A stretch of 64,000 nt of DNA, from positions 62,001-126,000 of the forward strand of contig NZ_FNNI01000009.1 of assembly GCF_900106955.1 (NCBI RefSeq), read 5' to 3'. The translations under genes were made by a program, and so were the position numbers. The notes beneath the pieces are model-generated. The model was not told the DNA's origin, searched no databases, and saw nothing but the letters and a program-made list of their open reading frames with translations. Of the stretch, positions 46,852 through 56,289 are shown piece by piece; position 1 is the first letter of the stretch, and every line of letters begins with the position of its first letter. This DNA is from Aidingimonas halophila (GTDB taxonomy: Bacteria > Pseudomonadota > Gammaproteobacteria > Pseudomonadales > Halomonadaceae).

Positions 46852-47853
46852 ATGGAACTGATCGATCTTTCACTGATCTGGGCGGTGATCATCGCGTTCG
46901 GCGTCATGATGTACGTCCTGATGGATGGTTTCGACCTGGGCTTGGGCATCCTCTTCCCCTTTGCGCCTGATGAGCAGGCGCGCGATGTGATGATGAATTC
47001 GGTGGCGCCGGTGTGGGACGGTAACGAAACCTGGCTGGTGCTGGGGGGGGCCGGATTGCTGGGGGCTTTCCCTCTGGTCTATTCGGTGTTTCTACCGGCA
47101 CTCTATATCGGTGTGTTCCTGATGCTGGCGGGGCTCATTTTTCGGGGCATCGCTTTCGAGTTCCGTTTCAAGTCCCATCGTTCGCGCCATTGGTGGAATC
47201 GCGCCTTCTGTTGGGGGTCGGCGGTGGCAACATTTGCTCAGGGAGCGGTCGTCGGTACCTACATACAGGGCTTCGAAACCGAAGGGTTTGCTTATGTGGG
47301 TGGCCCTCTGGACTGGTTGACACCGTTTACCGTATTGACGGGCATCGGCATGATGATCGGTTACTCCCTGCTGGGATCGACCTGGCTGATCCTCAAGTCG
47401 GAAGGCCACATCCAGCAATGGGCCTATCGTGTGACGCCGCGCCTGCTTGCGGCCGTCCTGGTGATCTTTCTGATCATCAGCTTCTGGACGCCGTTCATTG
47501 ATCCGGCCGTCTGGGAACGCTGGTTTGGTCACCTCCGCTGGATCTGGGTGCTGCCCATGCTGGCGTTGGCTTGCATGACTCTGCTGATATGGTCGCTCAG
47601 GCGGCGCCATGAAGCACTGCCGTTTCTCTCGACGCTCGGAATTTTCCTGTTCACGTATCTGGGACTGGTCGTCAGCAAATGGCCCGTCATCGTTCCGCCC
47701 GATCACACGATCTGGGATGCCGCTTCAGCGCCTGAGTCTCAACTCTTCCTGTTGATCGGGGTGCTGTTCGTCATTCCTATCGTGCTGGTCTATACCGCGT
47801 GGACTTACTGGGTGTTCCGCGGCAAGGTTCGCGTCGGTGAGGGCTATCACTGA
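46852..47853 (+). CDS. cioB: Cytochrome bd-type quinol oxidase subunit II (CioB-like)
   Basis: The 333-residue protein has about eight to nine membrane segments and the conserved opening FGVMMYVLMDGFDLGLGILFPF with APVWDGNETWLVLGG. It forms the oxidase with the preceding gene. Length agrees with CioB (about 335) rather than E. coli CydB (379). The start follows the cioA stop by 3 bases. Confidence 0.92.
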   Translation: MELIDLSLIWAVIIAFGVMMYVLMDGFDLGLGILFPFAPDEQARDVMMNSVAPVWDGNETWLVLGGAGLLGAFPLVYSVFLPALYIGVFLMLAGLIFRGIAFEFRFKSHRSRHWWNRAFCWGSAVATFAQGAVVGTYIQGFETEGFAYVGGPLDWLTPFTVLTGIGMMIGYSLLGSTWLILKSEGHIQQWAYRVTPRLLAAVLVIFLIISFWTPFIDPAVWERWFGHLRWIWVLPMLALACMTLLIWSLRRRHEALPFLSTLGIFLFTYLGLVVSKWPVIVPPDHTIWDAASAPESQLFLLIGVLFVIPIVLVYTAWTYWVFRGKVRVGEGYH

Positions 47854-47856
47854 CGC

Positions 47857-49563
47857 ATGAGCGATACCGATACGGGGGCGGCAGCCATGTCGCCCCGTCA
47901 CTGGTTGGGCCGGCTGGCGAAACAGCAGCGTCATTGGTTGATCGGCAGCGTACTGTTGGGGGGCGTCGCCAGTGCCTTGACGGTATTGCAGATGGTCGGC
48001 CTGGCCTGGCTGATCAGCCAGTTGGTCGTAGCGGGTACCTCGCCGGATTCGCTGCTTCCTGTGTTCGCAGGATTGGCCGGCGCGGTGTTGTTGCGTTCGC
48101 TGCTGTTATGGAGCCAGGAAGCGGCAGGGCAGGAGGCCAGCCTGAACATTCGCCAACGGGCTCGGGACGAGGTGTTGAATCATCTGGAACGCTTGGGGCC
48201 GGTTCGACTGTCGGGGTATCACTCCGCTGGATTGGGCAATCAACTGGTCGATCAGGTCGAGGCACTGGATGGTTATATTGCCCGGTTTCTTCCCCAGCAA
48301 TGGCTGGCGATCTGGCAGCCACTGCTGATTCTGGCCGTGGTGGTGTGGCTGGATTGGTTGGCGGCGCTTTTTCTGCTGCTGTCGGCGCCCATGATTCCAT
48401 TATTCATGGCGCTGGTCGGTATGGGGGCGGAGCGTCTCAATCGCGACCAGTTTGCAGCCGTCGCCAGGCTCGCCGGCCACTTCATCGACCGGGTGCGGGG
48501 GATCACCACCCTGCAGTTGTTTGCACGTGGCGTGCAAGCAACCGACGAGGTGTATGACGCTGCAGATCATTATCGACGACTGAGCATGAAAACCTTGCGC
48601 CTGGCGTTTCTTTCATCGGCTGTCCTCGAGTTCTTCGCTGCCGTTGCGATTGCGGTCGTCGCGATTTATGTCGGTTTCGGGCTGTTGGGATATATCGACT
48701 ACGGTCCGTCGCCGTCATTGACCCTGTTTTCCGGATTGACGATTCTGCTGCTGGCGCCCGAGTTCTTTCAGCCGCTACGAACATTATCCCAGCATTATCA
48801 TGATCGCGCAGCGGCGCTGGGGGCGGCCGAAGGTCTGGTCAGGCTGCTTGCCATGGAAACGGCGGACGGGCAACGAGTCAGCTCATCGTCATCGCCGGCC
48901 GCGGCAGAGGATGTTGGCGGTTCGGCCAGTGCCATCATTCAACTGACAGAGGTCACGGTGTTTCATGGTGGCCGGGATCGCGTTCTGGGACCGCTATCGG
49001 TCACGTTTTACCGGGGCGAAACCGTCGCTCTGGCAGGGCCGTCGGGCGCCGGGAAGTCAACGCTGCTGCAGTTGCTGGCCGGCTTTATCGAACCCCATAG
49101 CGGTCATCTGCAAATGCCGCCGTTGGAAGGGGTTGCCTGGATGGACCAGCGACCCTGGCTGATTCAGGGAACGTTGGCGGACAACCTGAACGTGGTGTCG
49201 CCGGACGCTTCGGAGGAGGCAATGATCGATGCGCTCACTTCAGCAGGGTTGGGCCGTTTCCTGGCGACGTTGCCTTCAGGATTGGATACCCCGCTGGGGG
49301 AACGGGGCGTTGGCCTGTCGGGCGGTCAAGCGCAACGCCTGGCGCTGGCGCGAGTATTCCTTTCGAAGGCGAGGCTGGTGTTGCTCGATGAACCGACGGC
49401 GAGTCTCGATCATGACACGGAAGCTGGCGTTATCGAGTCGATTCGTATATTGGCGCAAGGCGGCAGAACGGTCGTGATCGCGACCCACCATCCTGCATTG
49501 ATGGCGATGGCGGATCGGACTCTGATTCTCGATCAAGGCAGGATCGATGAGGTTCGCTCATGA
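47857..49563 (+). CDS. cydD: CydD-type ABC exporter subunit for bd oxidase maturation
   Basis: The 568-residue half-transporter has six membrane segments (about 25-300) and an ATPase: Walker [10 protein letters not shown], signature LSGGQAQRLALARVFL and Walker [13 protein letters not shown]. CydDC exports cysteine/glutathione-type reductants and is needed to assemble cytochrome bd. It is 4 bases after cioB and overlaps cydC by ATGA. The combination of cioAB with cydDC in one operon differs from the Pseudomonas cio operon, which I recall as lacking cydDC. Confidence 0.93.
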   Translation: MSDTDTGAAAMSPRHWLGRLAKQQRHWLIGSVLLGGVASALTVLQMVGLAWLISQLVVAGTSPDSLLPVFAGLAGAVLLRSLLLWSQEAAGQEASLNIRQRARDEVLNHLERLGPVRLSGYHSAGLGNQLVDQVEALDGYIARFLPQQWLAIWQPLLILAVVVWLDWLAALFLLLSAPMIPLFMALVGMGAERLNRDQFAAVARLAGHFIDRVRGITTLQLFARGVQATDEVYDAADHYRRLSMKTLRLAFLSSAVLEFFAAVAIAVVAIYVGFGLLGYIDYGPSPSLTLFSGLTILLLAPEFFQPLRTLSQHYHDRAAALGAAEGLVRLLAMETADGQRVSSSSSPAAAEDVGGSASAIIQLTEVTVFHGGRDRVLGPLSVTFYRGETVALAGPSGAGKSTLLQLLAGFIEPHSGHLQMPPLEGVAWMDQRPWLIQGTLADNLNVVSPDASEEAMIDALTSAGLGRFLATLPSGLDTPLGERGVGLSGGQAQRLALARVFLSKARLVLLDEPTASLDHDTEAGVIESIRILAQGGRTVVIATHHPALMAMADRTLILDQGRIDEVRS

Positions 49564-51278
49564 CCAATGAGTTCCGCCCCTGGTTGAAGCTGTTGCGGCG
49601 GCGACGTTCCCGGCTGATGACAGGGGCACTGCTGATGGTGTTGACCGTCGGTTCGGGTGCCGCCTTGTTGGCACTGTCGGGCTGGTTCATCACGGCCACG
49701 GCGGTGGCAGGCATGCTGTTGGCGGCAGGCGGCGCGATGACCCTGGATGTGTATGTGCCGGGCGGCGGCATCCGCTTTTTCGCCGTCACTCGTACGGTAT
49801 CAAGGTATCTGGAGCGCCTCTATAACCACGATACCGTGCTGCGGCTTCTGGCCGACCTGCGAGCCGGCATGTTTGCCGTACTGGTGAAACTCGATGCCCA
49901 TACCCTGTCCCGACGTCGGGCCAGTGAGTGGCTGAATCGCCTCACGGCCGATATCGATACATTGGACAGTCTCTATCTGCGCCTACTGGCTCCGCCTGCC
50001 GTGACATTGCTGGCCATAATCCTGGTCAGCGGTGTGGCATCGATTTTTGTCCCCTGGGTCGGGGCGACCATTGCCTTGTTGCTTGGAGGGACCTGGTTAT
50101 GGCTGATCGCTGGTCAGGCCTGGTGGGGAATGGCGGCCAGTCAGCGCCGGGTTACCACGCAGGAGACGCTGCGCTCGCATACCATCGATCACCTTCAGGG
50201 GCTGGCGGCGTTGTCGGCGTATGGTTCGTTGGCATCCCATCATCAGACGATCGCCAGGTCGGAACAATGCTTGTATCGGGATCAACGACGTCTGGCCGGT
50301 ATGGTGGCATTCGGTAATGCGATGGTGTCGGTTGCCGTCGGCATGACGGCGCTGGCGGTACTGTACCTGGCGTCATGGGCCTATCAAGAGCAATCGATAT
50401 CCGCGCCGGTCATGGTCATGCTACCGTTGGCGGTGCTTGCCATGAGCGAAGCGTTGGCCATGTTACCGATGGCGTTGACCCATTTCGGTGCGACACGGTC
50501 AGCGGCACGACGCCTCAATGCATTGCGTCAGTCACGTAGCCGGATTTCGACATCGAATGCGGTTCGGTATGCACAGGGGCATCCGCCCGAGGTTCGTCTG
50601 GAAAACGTGACACTGCACTATCCCGGGGCACCACGTCCGGCGCTATCGAATCTGGATCTACGCTTGGCGCCGGGAGAGCGCGTGGCGCTGGTGGGGCCCT
50701 CGGGAGCGGGAAAATCCAGTGTGGCGCAACTGATGGCGCGTCTCGTCGAGCCGCAGGTCGGGCATGTGGTCATTGGCGGTATCGAGGTGTCCGAAATCGT
50801 ATTGGATGACTGGCATGGTCGCCTGGGCTATCTGACCCAACAGGTGGAACTGTTCCATGACAGCATCGCTGCCAACCTGCAGATCGCTGATCATGAGGCG
50901 GATGAGGGGGCATTATGGCATGTCCTCGCCATGGTCGAGCTGGATGCGTGGGTCCGACAATTGCCGCATGGGTTGGCGACCATGGTCGGGGAAGGCGGGG
51001 CGCAGCTCTCCGGTGGCCAGGCGCGCCGGCTGACGTTGGCGCGCGTTCTCCTGGCCGAACCTGAGGTGGTGATATTCGATGAGCTCTTTTCCGGACTGGA
51101 TGGTGAGCTGGCATCGCGGATCTCGACTCGTCTGGACCCATGGTTACAAGGACGCAGTGTACTGTTTCTGGTTCATCAGCTCGAAGGTGGTGACGTCGAT
51201 CCTCCGGGGATCGATCGCGCGGTCATCCTCAGTGACGGGGGCGTCGTGGAACCACCCCTGGGTGAAGCGGTTCGCTAG
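49560..51278 (+). CDS. cydC: CydC-type ABC exporter subunit for bd oxidase maturation
   Basis: The 572-residue partner has six membrane segments and an ATPase with GPSGAGKSS and LSGGQARRLTLARVLL. Its Walker B reads VVIFDELFSGLD, with Leu-Phe after the Glu where most have Pro-Thr; the catalytic Asp-Glu is retained. A CydC-like asymmetry between the two subunits is common. It is the last gene of the oxidase block. Confidence 0.92.
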   Translation: MTNEFRPWLKLLRRRRSRLMTGALLMVLTVGSGAALLALSGWFITATAVAGMLLAAGGAMTLDVYVPGGGIRFFAVTRTVSRYLERLYNHDTVLRLLADLRAGMFAVLVKLDAHTLSRRRASEWLNRLTADIDTLDSLYLRLLAPPAVTLLAIILVSGVASIFVPWVGATIALLLGGTWLWLIAGQAWWGMAASQRRVTTQETLRSHTIDHLQGLAALSAYGSLASHHQTIARSEQCLYRDQRRLAGMVAFGNAMVSVAVGMTALAVLYLASWAYQEQSISAPVMVMLPLAVLAMSEALAMLPMALTHFGATRSAARRLNALRQSRSRISTSNAVRYAQGHPPEVRLENVTLHYPGAPRPALSNLDLRLAPGERVALVGPSGAGKSSVAQLMARLVEPQVGHVVIGGIEVSEIVLDDWHGRLGYLTQQVELFHDSIAANLQIADHEADEGALWHVLAMVELDAWVRQLPHGLATMVGEGGAQLSGGQARRLTLARVLLAEPEVVIFDELFSGLDGELASRISTRLDPWLQGRSVLFLVHQLEGGDVDPPGIDRAVILSDGGVVEPPLGEAVR

Positions 51279-51397
51279 TTATTCATGAGCTGTCGCATCG
51301 TGCGGTAGTGATGTGTTGAATTCGTTGACCGGCTGGATGCTTGATCAATCGGTCAGGCTGGCTCACGATGAGGCAATCATCATGACGGGAGTGAACC

Positions 51398-52405
51398 ATG
51401 CAAGAGTTTTTGACCCGCCTCCCCAAAGCGGAGCTGCATCTTCATATCGAGGGATCGCTGGAACCGGAACTGATGTTCGCGCTGGCCAAGCGAAACGGTA
51501 TCGAGTTGCCGTATCCGTCGGTCGATGCCGTTCGGGCCGCTTATGAGTTCGATAATTTGCAGTCGTTCCTGGATCTCTATTATCAAGGTATGGGGGTGTT
51601 GTGCACGGCCGAGGATTTCTATGACCTGGCGATGGATTATTTTCACCGGGCGCAGGGGGAAGGCGTCAGGCATGTCGAATTATCCTTCGATCCTCAGGCT
51701 CATCTACAACGGGGTGTCGAGCTGTCGATCCAGGTCGATGGATTGATGCGGGCCATGCGTGATGCCGAGCGTGAACTGGGGCTTTCCACTGCGCTCATAC
51801 TGAGTTTTCTACGCGATTGTCCCGCTGACGAAGCCATGGATGTGCTGGAAAGTGCGTCGCCGTATTGGCAGATGATCGATGCCGTCGGTCTGGACAGTGC
51901 CGAATCCGGCAATCCCCCGGGTAAATTCAAGGCCGTCTTCGAACGGGCCAAGGAACTCGGGATTCCGCGTATCGCTCATGCCGGGGAAGAAGGACCGGCC
52001 AGCTATGTACGTGAGGCATTGGATGCGCTGGATGTCTGCCGTATCGATCATGGCGTCCGTTGCCTGGAGGACGCGGAACTCGTCGAGATCCTGCGGGAGC
52101 GTCGTATCCCCCTGACCGTATGTCCGTTGTCCAATGTCCGACTCAAGGTCGTTGAAGACATGCGCGATCACCCGCTACCGACATTGTTGAACGCGGGACT
52201 GGTGTTGACGCTCAATTCCGATGATCCGGCTTATTTCGGGGGTGGCGTGCTGGACAATTATCTCGCTTGCCATCAGGCATTCGAATGGTCCCGTGAGACC
52301 TTTGTGCAGCTTGCGCGTAATGCATTGAATGTCGGGTTCATGAGTGAATCGCGTCGCAATGAATTGCTTGCTGAACTCGACGATGTCGTGGCCAATTGGA
52401 CCTGA
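51398..52405 (+). CDS. Adenine deaminase of the adenosine-deaminase fold (type 2)
   Basis: The 335-residue protein has metal residues HLHIEG, HAGEEGP, DHGVRC and NSDDPAYFGG. The segment VGLDSAESGNPPGKF followed by HAGEEGP matches the adenine deaminase group (yeast Aah1-like) rather than true adenosine deaminase, as I know the families. It would convert adenine to hypoxanthine, which xanthine dehydrogenase at 58498-62452 could oxidise. Adenosine deaminase remains possible. GGGAG lies before the ATG. Confidence 0.86.
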   Translation: MQEFLTRLPKAELHLHIEGSLEPELMFALAKRNGIELPYPSVDAVRAAYEFDNLQSFLDLYYQGMGVLCTAEDFYDLAMDYFHRAQGEGVRHVELSFDPQAHLQRGVELSIQVDGLMRAMRDAERELGLSTALILSFLRDCPADEAMDVLESASPYWQMIDAVGLDSAESGNPPGKFKAVFERAKELGIPRIAHAGEEGPASYVREALDALDVCRIDHGVRCLEDAELVEILRERRIPLTVCPLSNVRLKVVEDMRDHPLPTLLNAGLVLTLNSDDPAYFGGGVLDNYLACHQAFEWSRETFVQLARNALNVGFMSESRRNELLAELDDVVANWT

Positions 52406-52413
52406 GGTCTGAA

Positions 52414-52815
52414 ATGCAGGAAGCGGTACTGGTCTATGACACGCAATGTCCTTTCTGCGATCAGTATTGTCGCCTGCTCCGGCTGCGTGACTCGGTCGGC
52501 GAAATACGGCTCGTCGATGCCCGCCAGGCGAGCGATATCATGGAGGAGATCACCCGGGCGGGGCTCGATATCGACCAGGGCATGGTACTGAAACTCGATG
52601 ACCGTCTGTATTACGGCGATGACGCGATTCATGCCCTGGCATTGATGAGTAGCCGTTCCGGCATGTTCAATCGCCTCAATTATTGGATATTTCGCTCGCC
52701 GAGGCGGGCTCGATGGTTGTATCCCGTCTTGCGCTATTGCCGTAACCGGTTGCTGCGCTTGATGGGCCGGACCAAGGTGAACAACCTGGCCCGGCCGGAC
52801 AATACGCATTTCTGA
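52414..52815 (+). CDS. DCC-family thiol-disulfide oxidoreductase-like protein (DUF393)
   Basis: The 133-residue protein has the DxxCxxC hallmark VYDTQCPFCDQYC at residues 8-20 and the family's later basic patch (RSPRRARWLYPVLRYCRN). Members are small thioredoxin-fold proteins of unknown role. The ATG at 52414 has GAGGT upstream; an in-frame opening at 52396 overlaps the previous gene. It follows adenine deaminase by 8 bases, probably in the same operon. Confidence 0.85.
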   Translation: MQEAVLVYDTQCPFCDQYCRLLRLRDSVGEIRLVDARQASDIMEEITRAGLDIDQGMVLKLDDRLYYGDDAIHALALMSSRSGMFNRLNYWIFRSPRRARWLYPVLRYCRNRLLRLMGRTKVNNLARPDNTHF

Positions 52816-52830
52816 TGTCATCCGGATGAC

Positions 52831-53772
52831 TCAAGTGAGGACGTGTATCTCTTGTTGTTGAGCATCGAGCTGGAAATGGCCGCTTTCGATGGCCTGCCCC
52901 CAGGCTAGCGTCTTGTCGATCCCGCCGAAGGGATAGAAGTGCAGGGAGAGTGCCGGATCATGCTGTTCGGCGAGCCCCAGGACCTGTTCGACCGGTGGAC
53001 GGGCCTTGGCGAGTTTGAACAATCTTCCCCCCTGGCGCTGGAGCGCCCACATGGATGGGCCGATGCCGCAAGACATGGCATATTTCCATAATGTCGTCAG
53101 GGTCGCGGGGCCGGGAAGCCCGACGCGAATGGGGACATCGATACCGCGCTGGCGCAAATGTGCCTTCCAGTCGATCAGAGGTTGAGCGTCGAACAGAAAT
53201 TGCGTGACTACCCATGCCTGAAGCCCCTCGCGTTCGGCATAATCCAGTTTGCTGCGCAGGGCGAGGTCGAGGGCATCCTCGTCAGCCTGAAAGTGACCCT
53301 CGGGGTGGCCGGCAATCGCCAGTCGATGGATGCCATGCCTGGACAGGGAAATGTCGTCGAGTAACGCCAAGGTGTCGGGGTAGGGGCCGAGCGGTGTCGC
53401 CATGCTTCCGGCAATCAGCAGCACGGCACTCACCCCGGCCTCATTCGTCAACCGTTCGAGGCCACTACGCAGCGTCTCTCGGTCGGGGATGCTGCGCGCG
53501 ACCAGATGCGGAATGGGATCGTGTCCACTCTGCTTCAGCCGCTGTGCAGTCGCGATGACGTCGGCGAATGGCTGCCCTGGCAGATGCGTGACATAGACCT
53601 GACGCTTCACGGCTGCCTGTTCGTCCGAGTTCAGCAGGGACGGTGCCGTCCCCGGCGTCACTTCCAATGACCAGTCTTGCGCAAGCGCTTGTATCCGCTG
53701 TTCGACAGGCGCCGTGACTGAGGGGATACCATGATCGGCCGGCGTGGCTTCGGTATGGTCAACTTGAAGCAT
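52831..53772 (-). CDS. Methylenetetrahydrofolate reductase-like protein
   Basis: The 313-residue product has the folate/flavin TIM-barrel pattern of MTHFR (MetF) proteins: VYVTHLPGQPFADVIATAQRL, DPIPHLVARSI, LAIAGHPEGH, AWVVTQFLFD and VGLPGPA. It would interconvert methylene- and methyl-tetrahydrofolate. The start at 53772 lies 14 bases inside the end of the DmdA-like gene, with a GGGGG ribosome site. It is not the housekeeping metF by context, but a partner of the methyltransferase upstream. Confidence 0.86.
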   Translation of the reverse strand: MLQVDHTEATPADHGIPSVTAPVEQRIQALAQDWSLEVTPGTAPSLLNSDEQAAVKRQVYVTHLPGQPFADVIATAQRLKQSGHDPIPHLVARSIPDRETLRSGLERLTNEAGVSAVLLIAGSMATPLGPYPDTLALLDDISLSRHGIHRLAIAGHPEGHFQADEDALDLALRSKLDYAEREGLQAWVVTQFLFDAQPLIDWKAHLRQRGIDVPIRVGLPGPATLTTLWKYAMSCGIGPSMWALQRQGGRLFKLAKARPPVEQVLGLAEQHDPALSLHFYPFGGIDKTLAWGQAIESGHFQLDAQQQEIHVLT

Positions 53773-55144
53773 CCAACCCCCTGGATTTGGCGACTTCACG
53801 CGCATTGGGATTGACCGATGCACGGAAAGGCATATCGACGATCGTGGCGTCCACTGGTGCTCCCGGCGTATCGGCGTACTGTTCCGGTAGCCATACCTTG
53901 AGTGTCGTGCCGAGGTCTTTGTACTCCACCGGGACATAGCCCATGGCAATATTGGTCTGCAGTTCCGGCGAATACCAGGGGGAGGTGACATAACCGATCG
54001 GGTTGCCTGCATCACTGCCGGAAATCAACCAGAAGTCCGGTGCATAGTCATCTATCGGGCGACCGCCCAGTACCATGCCGACGAGGATATTGCGGAACGG
54101 ATAACGGCCCTGGTCGATTTCGCTACGCACCCGTTCCAGCGCCGCGCGGCCGACGTAATCGGATTCCTTCTGTCGGGGAATCTGATAGCCCAGATTGCAC
54201 TGGAACGGGAGGGTCTCCTGATCCATATCCTGGCCCCATGACAGGATACCGGCGGCAATACGACGATGGTGAGCCGGAGCGATGACACGCAGGTTGTGTT
54301 TTTCGCCGGCTTCCAGCACGGCATTCCACATGTCATCGGGATTCTGGGTGGCGTTCATGAGGTAGATTTCGTACCCCTTCTCGCCGGTGAACCCGGTTTG
54401 CGAGATGATGACGTCACGTCCTCCGACCTTTGCTTCCATGAGGCCGTAATACGGAATATGGCGGACATCGTCGCCGATCAGGTCGACCATCAAGGCCTCG
54501 GATTTCGGGCCTTGAATCTGTACCGGTGCCACATCGATTTCTCCGATACTGACGTTGAAGCCCATCCCCAGGTTGACGCCTCGCAACCACAGCTCGAGAT
54601 CGCTGTCGGATATCGAGAACCAGAACTCATCCTCGCCGACACGCAGTAGCACGGGGTCGTTGATGATGCCGCCATCTTCGTTGCAAAGGATGACGTATTT
54701 GCCATGCATTGGTTTGATCGCCGACGCGTTGCGGGTGATGACATAGTCGACGAAAGCCAGGGCATCAGGGCCCTTGACCTGAATCTGACGCTCGACGGCA
54801 ACATTCCAGAGCGTGACGTCATGAACGAGTGACTCATATTCGACCATGCTGCCGCCATCCTCCGGGCGTACGTAGCCACGTGGATGATAGACACGATTGT
54901 AGACCGTGGCGCGCCAGCAGCCGGCCTGATGAGACAGGTGCCAGTACGGTGACTTGCGAACACGGGTCGAGATGAGCATCTCCACCGGTGTGGGGCCGGA
55001 CTGGCGAAGGTTGATCGGTACTCTGCGGTCGCTCTGGTCCACCGAGGGGCATTGATGATTGACATAATCCTCGACGATGGCTTCGGTGCCTGGCATCGGG
55101 ATGACACCATCGGCGTTCGGCGTGTTGGCGTGCTGTTGGGTCAT
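53759..55144 (-). CDS. GcvT-family folate-dependent methyltransferase, DmdA-like
   Basis: The 461-residue protein belongs to the GcvT/DmdA family, which moves methyl groups to tetrahydrofolate. From memory its core resembles the DMSP demethylase DmdA: ERQIQVKGPDALAF, GGIINDPVLLRVGED, SISDSDLELWLRGVNLG and IQGPKSEALM. About 90 residues precede the core. It could also be a demethylase for a betaine or an aromatic compound (LigM/DesA are similar in size), so the substrate is open. The ATG at 55144 has a strong AAGGAGG; a frame open to 55216 is not needed. The MTHFR-like gene overlaps its end by 14 bases, which would recycle methyl-folate. Confidence 0.8.
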   Translation of the reverse strand: MTQQHANTPNADGVIPMPGTEAIVEDYVNHQCPSVDQSDRRVPINLRQSGPTPVEMLISTRVRKSPYWHLSHQAGCWRATVYNRVYHPRGYVRPEDGGSMVEYESLVHDVTLWNVAVERQIQVKGPDALAFVDYVITRNASAIKPMHGKYVILCNEDGGIINDPVLLRVGEDEFWFSISDSDLELWLRGVNLGMGFNVSIGEIDVAPVQIQGPKSEALMVDLIGDDVRHIPYYGLMEAKVGGRDVIISQTGFTGEKGYEIYLMNATQNPDDMWNAVLEAGEKHNLRVIAPAHHRRIAAGILSWGQDMDQETLPFQCNLGYQIPRQKESDYVGRAALERVRSEIDQGRYPFRNILVGMVLGGRPIDDYAPDFWLISGSDAGNPIGYVTSPWYSPELQTNIAMGYVPVEYKDLGTTLKVWLPEQYADTPGAPVDATIVDMPFRASVNPNAREVAKSRGLDASS

Positions 55145-55342
55145 GACGGCAATCCTCCTTTTCCTTCGAGTGCCTGACTCGAATTCAGTGTGGAAGTGAA
55201 GATGGCCATCGGGCATGCTGGTTGCGACCTCGTTGTCGCTGAAAACGCCTAAGAGGAACTCGCAGCATCTCGAGATTGTCGTTGTCTGTAACGCCTTGTC
55301 GAGTGACCGCTACATTGGGGAAAACGATGCAGGGAGGGGATC

Positions 55343-55561
55343 GTGGAGCGTTTCATACTGGCACTGAAGCTGATGATCGCGTTGATCGTGATAGTGCTGT
55401 TCATCCAGAACATACGTGTGGTCGATATCAATTTCCTCGCCTGGAGTTTGTCGCTACCGCTGGCGTTGTTGATTGTCGCGGTGTATGTGCTGGGCATGTG
55501 GACCGGCAAATCGCTATGGTCGGTGATTCGCCGGGTATTCGGTCATTCATCGGCACGCTGA
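55343..55561 (+). CDS. LapA-domain small inner-membrane protein
   Basis: The 72-residue protein has two hydrophobic segments (about 5-25 and 38-58) and resembles the LapA/DUF1049 domain (YciS of E. coli), associated with LPS assembly. Start is GTG with GGAGGGG upstream. It lies between two minus-strand genes, alone on the plus strand. Assignment rests on size and the pattern FIQNIRVVDINFLAWSLSLPLALL. Confidence 0.65.
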   Translation: MERFILALKLMIALIVIVLFIQNIRVVDINFLAWSLSLPLALLIVAVYVLGMWTGKSLWSVIRRVFGHSSAR

Positions 55562-55577
55562 AGGTGCCTGAAGATGA

Positions 55578-56198
55578 CTACATCTCGAGTTGCTGCATCC
55601 AGCGCTGGATCTGTCGCCGTGAGCGGCGATCGGTCAAACGCTGCGTTTGCAGTGCCGCTGGGGTGATACTGTAATCGTTGCCGTCATGGTTCACTAGAAA
55701 GCGGCGACTGGCACCGACGGGGCTGTCTTCCGATCCATAGATGGCAATGACACGGATGTCCAATGCCTCGATCCTGGATGCTCCGTTTCCATGCATGTTC
55801 TCCAGCGCTTCGCCGTGCTGCTGAGCGACACGTTTCAGTATTTTCCGGAAGGTGTCGACATGTAGATAGCCTCCCGATTCCAAAGGGCCTTGATGACTGT
55901 GGTAGCGTTCGCCATCCTCGACCGATTGCTTGTAGTCGATGATATCCAGGGACTTATTCCCGTCGGCGGTCTCCAGGACGGCGACGATGTGTTGGACGAA
56001 GATCGACTCCACACTCATGTTGCTGATCAGGCACAAGGAGTCGATATCCATGCCTCGACCTCGATTGATAATGATCCGCGGACGGCGTTGGCGGGAATAG
56101 CTCTTGTAGAGAAGGTGCATATACGCCAACCAGACGATGAAGGTCAGGATACTGCCGATGGCAGTAATGGCACTGGCGTTTTCACTGATCCATAGCAT
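55578..56198 (-). CDS. Membrane-anchored protein of unknown function
   Basis: The 206-residue protein has one N-terminal membrane segment (about 10-32, ITAIGSILTFIVWLAYMHLL) followed by a basic stretch and a soluble domain that I do not recognise. The soluble part is likely in the cytoplasm by the positive-inside rule (KSYSRQRRPR follows the segment). It is convergent with the LapA-domain gene. The guaD terminator lies just upstream. Confidence 0.6.
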   Translation of the reverse strand: MLWISENASAITAIGSILTFIVWLAYMHLLYKSYSRQRRPRIIINRGRGMDIDSLCLISNMSVESIFVQHIVAVLETADGNKSLDIIDYKQSVEDGERYHSHQGPLESGGYLHVDTFRKILKRVAQQHGEALENMHGNGASRIEALDIRVIAIYGSEDSPVGASRRFLVNHDGNDYSITPAALQTQRLTDRRSRRQIQRWMQQLEM

Positions 56199-56235
56199 CT
56201 TGTGATCCTTTCAGGCATGTCGGTCGTGCCAGCAT

Positions 56236-56262
56236 AAAAAAAGGGTGGCATGCGAGCCACCC
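56236..56262 (-). terminator. Intrinsic terminator of guaD
   Basis: Read on the minus strand, GGGTGGC, a six-base loop, and GCCACCC are followed by seven T residues. It lies 28 bases after the guaD stop at 56290 and ends the purine operon on the minus strand. Confidence 0.85.
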
Positions 56263-56289
56263 AAAACAGCGCGAGGCAAGAGATGATCG

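Noticed and set aside
51301-51357. TTGACCG and CGGTCAG arms before adenine deaminase as a RutR site
   Set aside because: The arms are 18 bases apart and lack the central CA/TG of the RutR consensus; they may be chance or a weak hairpin.
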